From assembly GCA_963805915.1 (NCBI GenBank), contig CAWDWD010000019.1:154532-218531 (forward strand): a DNA stretch of 64,000 nucleotides. Reading direction: 5' to 3'. The notes under the pieces were generated by a model that searched no databases, was not told the origin of the DNA, and saw only the letters and a list, made by a program, of their open reading frames with translations. The position numbers were made by a program, and so were the translations under genes. The stretch is from JAEULH01 sp963805915. Lineage in GTDB: Bacteria; Pseudomonadota; Alphaproteobacteria; Rhodospirillales; Defluviicoccaceae. The first letter of the stretch is position 1; each line of letters opens with the position of its first letter. Shown here piece after piece: positions 61,833 through 64,000 of the stretch.

Positions 61833-63940
61833 TGCCGCTCCACGTGGCGGCGCGCATGCACGCCTTCGTGCATGGCCTGTTTCGCCCGTCCGATGAGCGC
61901 GAGACACGAGAGCTCTACAATGAGGTCGAGCGCCTGTTCGCAGAGCACGGCCTCAAGGACGCGGCCGGGCGCGCCGACGTCGCGCCATGGCTCTCGACCG
62001 ATGTCCTCGCGGCGTTTGGTGTCGACGACGATCACCGGCAACGAAGACCGATCGAGCGCCTCATCGGCAGAATCCTCGACTACGAAAACCTGTTCGTGTT
62101 GCCGTCCGTCGATTGGTCACGGCGGTACTCGATCAGCGAGTACTGGGACATCCGGGATGAACTGAACGCGCAACGGCAGCTCGTCCTGGACATCGACGGG
62201 ACGCTTGACGTCCTTCGTCATGCCGTGATCGCGCTGCTGGAGCCGGTCTATGCGAACTGCCCGATGCTGCTCGCCGATCCGGCCGATGGCCACGACATCA
62301 CCGTGCCGACCGAGTTGGTGCGCAGCGTTGCTGCGATCGGGCAGGTCATCGAGGCGATGCTCGCCATCGCTTTCGATGACGCTGTCAAGAAAGCCGGGAT
62401 CCTCACCCGGCTTGCCGATCGCCTGGAGGCCAATCTCATCGTGGCTTCGGGGGGTGATCCGACCGATCCGAAGAGCTTCACGAAAGCGCCGAAACTACCC
62501 ACTAAATCGGAGATCAAGGATCCCGGAGACCTCGTCGCCGCCTATCTCGGTGGCACGCCGCTTGCCAACGTCTTCGACCAGCCCGTGGACTTCGTGCTCC
62601 CGACGAGTCCCGGTTCGAGCATCACCACATCGTCGCCGGCTCCGGGCACGGCAAGACCCAGACGCTGCAGTACCTGATCGCCAAGGATCTCGAAGCCGTC
62701 GCGAGGGGCGAGCGCACCGTTGTCGTGCTCGACAGCCAGGGCGATCTCATCCGCAAGGTGTCGAACCTCGCGTGTTCGCCCCCGGCGGACGGCTTCAGGA
62801 GCGGATCGTTCTGATCGATCCGACCGATGTCGAATGGCCGGTGTCGCTCAATCTGTTCGACGTCGGCATCGACCGTCTCCGGCTACGCGCCGCTCGAGCG
62901 CGAGCGGCTCACCAACTCCATCCTGGAGCTCTACGACTTCGTGCTCGGCACGCTGCTCGCGGCCGAGATGACGCAGAAGCAGAGCGTGATCTTCCGCTAC
63001 GTCACCCGGCTCATGCTCCATATCCCGGACGCGACCATCCATACGCTCCGCGAGCTGATGGAGCCGGGCAGTGAGAAGACGTTCGCCCCGCATATCGACA
63101 AGCTCGCCGGCACCGCCCGGCAGTTCTTCGAGACCGAGTTCGACTGCAAGGAGTTCAAGCAGACGAAGAAGCAGGTGCTCCGCCGGCTCTAGGGCATCCT
63201 CGAGAACCAGACCTTCGAGCGGATGTTCTCGCATCCGCGATCGAAGCTCGACCTCTTCTCCGAGATGAACGCCGGCAAGGTCATCCTCATCAACACCGCG
63301 AAAGACCTCCTCAAGGAGCAGGGCACGGAGATTTCGGCCGCTTCTTCATCGCCATGATCGCCCAGGCGGCGCAGGAGCGGGCGACGCTGCCCGAAGACCA
63401 GCGCGTGCCCACCTTCGTCTACATCGACGAGGCGGCGGACTATTTCGACCGGAACGTCGGCATCATCCTCGCCCAGGCCCGCAAGTACAACGTCGGCATG
63501 GTGCTCGCGCACCAGTACCTCGGCCAGCTCGAGCCGAAGCTCCAGGAGGCCTTCGCGGCCAACACCTCGATCAAGTTCGCGGGCGGCGTCTCGGCCAAGG
63601 ACGCCCGCGCCCTCGCGCCGATGCTCAACTGCGAGCCCGGGCTCATCGAGGCCAGCCGAAGGGGTGTTTCGCCGCGTACGTGCGCGGCGTCACGCCGGCG
63701 GCGGTGCCGCTTCGCTTTCCGTTCGGCTTTCTCGAGGGCATGCCGAGAATGACGCCGGCCGAGCGCGGGGCCCTCCAGGACGCCATGCGCAAGCGCTACG
63801 CCGTTTCCTACTCCGACCTCGATAGTGAGCGCCAAGCGGCGTCAACGGCGCCGGAGCAAGCGGGCGCCACACACCCTCGCGCGCAAGAGAAACAGGGAAG
63901 TGTCGACACGCCAAGCGCCAACGCCTCGGAGGGGTGGTAA
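61832..63940 (+). pseudogene. HerA/VirD4-like P-loop ATPase with about five frameshifts and a nonsense codon
   Basis: The N-terminal 260 residues are helical with no recognised fold (MPLHVAARMHAFVHGLFRPS onward). After a shift near 62600, Walker A reads HHIVAGSGHGKTQTLQYLIA with VVVLDSQGDLIRKV next. Further shifts lie near 62769, 62880, 63333 and 63653. TAG at 63190-63192 falls where RRLWGILEN is expected (Trp to stop). Walker B is RVPTFVYIDEAADYFD and a VLAHQYLGQLEP sensor-type motif follows. The reconstructed protein is about 700 aa and belongs with HerA/VirD4/TraG-type conjugative or DNA-pumping ATPases. The Gly/Glu-rich tail ends at 63940. Positions of shifts are my reconstruction. Confidence 0.7.
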
Positions 63941-64000
63941 AAAAAATTAGAGCAGTACATACCCACTGATAGCCCTCACATACTTCACCACTCCATAAAA

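Overview
The window reads as a chromosomal segment of a high-GC alphaproteobacterium, most like Rhodospirillales. The clues are the gene order purB / ATPase zeta-subunit (DUF1476) / purC-purS-purQ-purL / bolA / grxD, a DUF1674 (SDHAF4-like) gene beside htpX and rsmB, a class II DAHP synthase, a GltX with a GLSKR loop, and yqeY-dnaG. This placement is inferred from gene content; no search was run.

Layout. 1-2.7 kb: a truncated D-lactate-dehydrogenase-type flavoprotein diverging from a FadR/GntR regulator, with a PdhR/LldR-like operator between them. 2.8-5.0 kb: two divergent glycosyltransferase-type genes, one frameshifted. 5.1-13.4 kb: a lipoamide-dehydrogenase-like oxidoreductase, Nudix protein, carboxylesterase, HNH protein, rpsD, DUF2062 protein, MFS transporter and purB. 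13.4-19.6 kb: the zeta subunit, an NRDE protein, the purCSQL operon, bolA and grxD. 19.6-24.2 kb: an accessory pocket bounded by two group IIC-type intron copies, one intact and one deleted. It holds a frameshifted pentapeptide-repeat protein with a TIR-like C-terminus and a SagB-type nitroreductase relic. 24.2-30.6 kb: a 31-codon microORF with a strong terminator, a LysR regulator, trxB, an IS1595-type insertion with a perfect 8-bp target duplication, an Lrp regulator, yqeY and dnaG. 30.8-35.0 kb: an RND efflux adaptor and pump. 35.1-48 kb: small proteins, an 11-repeat TPR protein, DUF1674, htpX, rsmB, an MBL-rhodanese protein, a Ca/Na antiporter, a GH17-GT2 glucan synthase and a periplasmic protein. 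48.3-58 kb: DAHP synthase, pncB, nadE, gltX, GspB/GspA-like proteins, cysS and a PilZ protein.

58.5-64 kb: an integrated element. It starts at a tRNA-Thr(CGT) gene that is cut just after its anticodon loop. It carries a membrane protein, a tyrosine integrase with two frameshifts, an AlpA-type regulator, a small membrane protein with one frameshift, and a HerA/VirD4-like ATPase with about five frameshifts plus a nonsense codon. Nearly all broken genes in the window lie in the two accessory regions, so decay there is more likely than general sequencing error.

Functionally most of the window is housekeeping: purine synthesis, NAD synthesis, translation, thiol/Fe-S handling and envelope glycan. 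The most unusual parts are the intron-bounded pocket, the terminator-linked microORF, the split tRNA-Thr and the decaying ATPase island.
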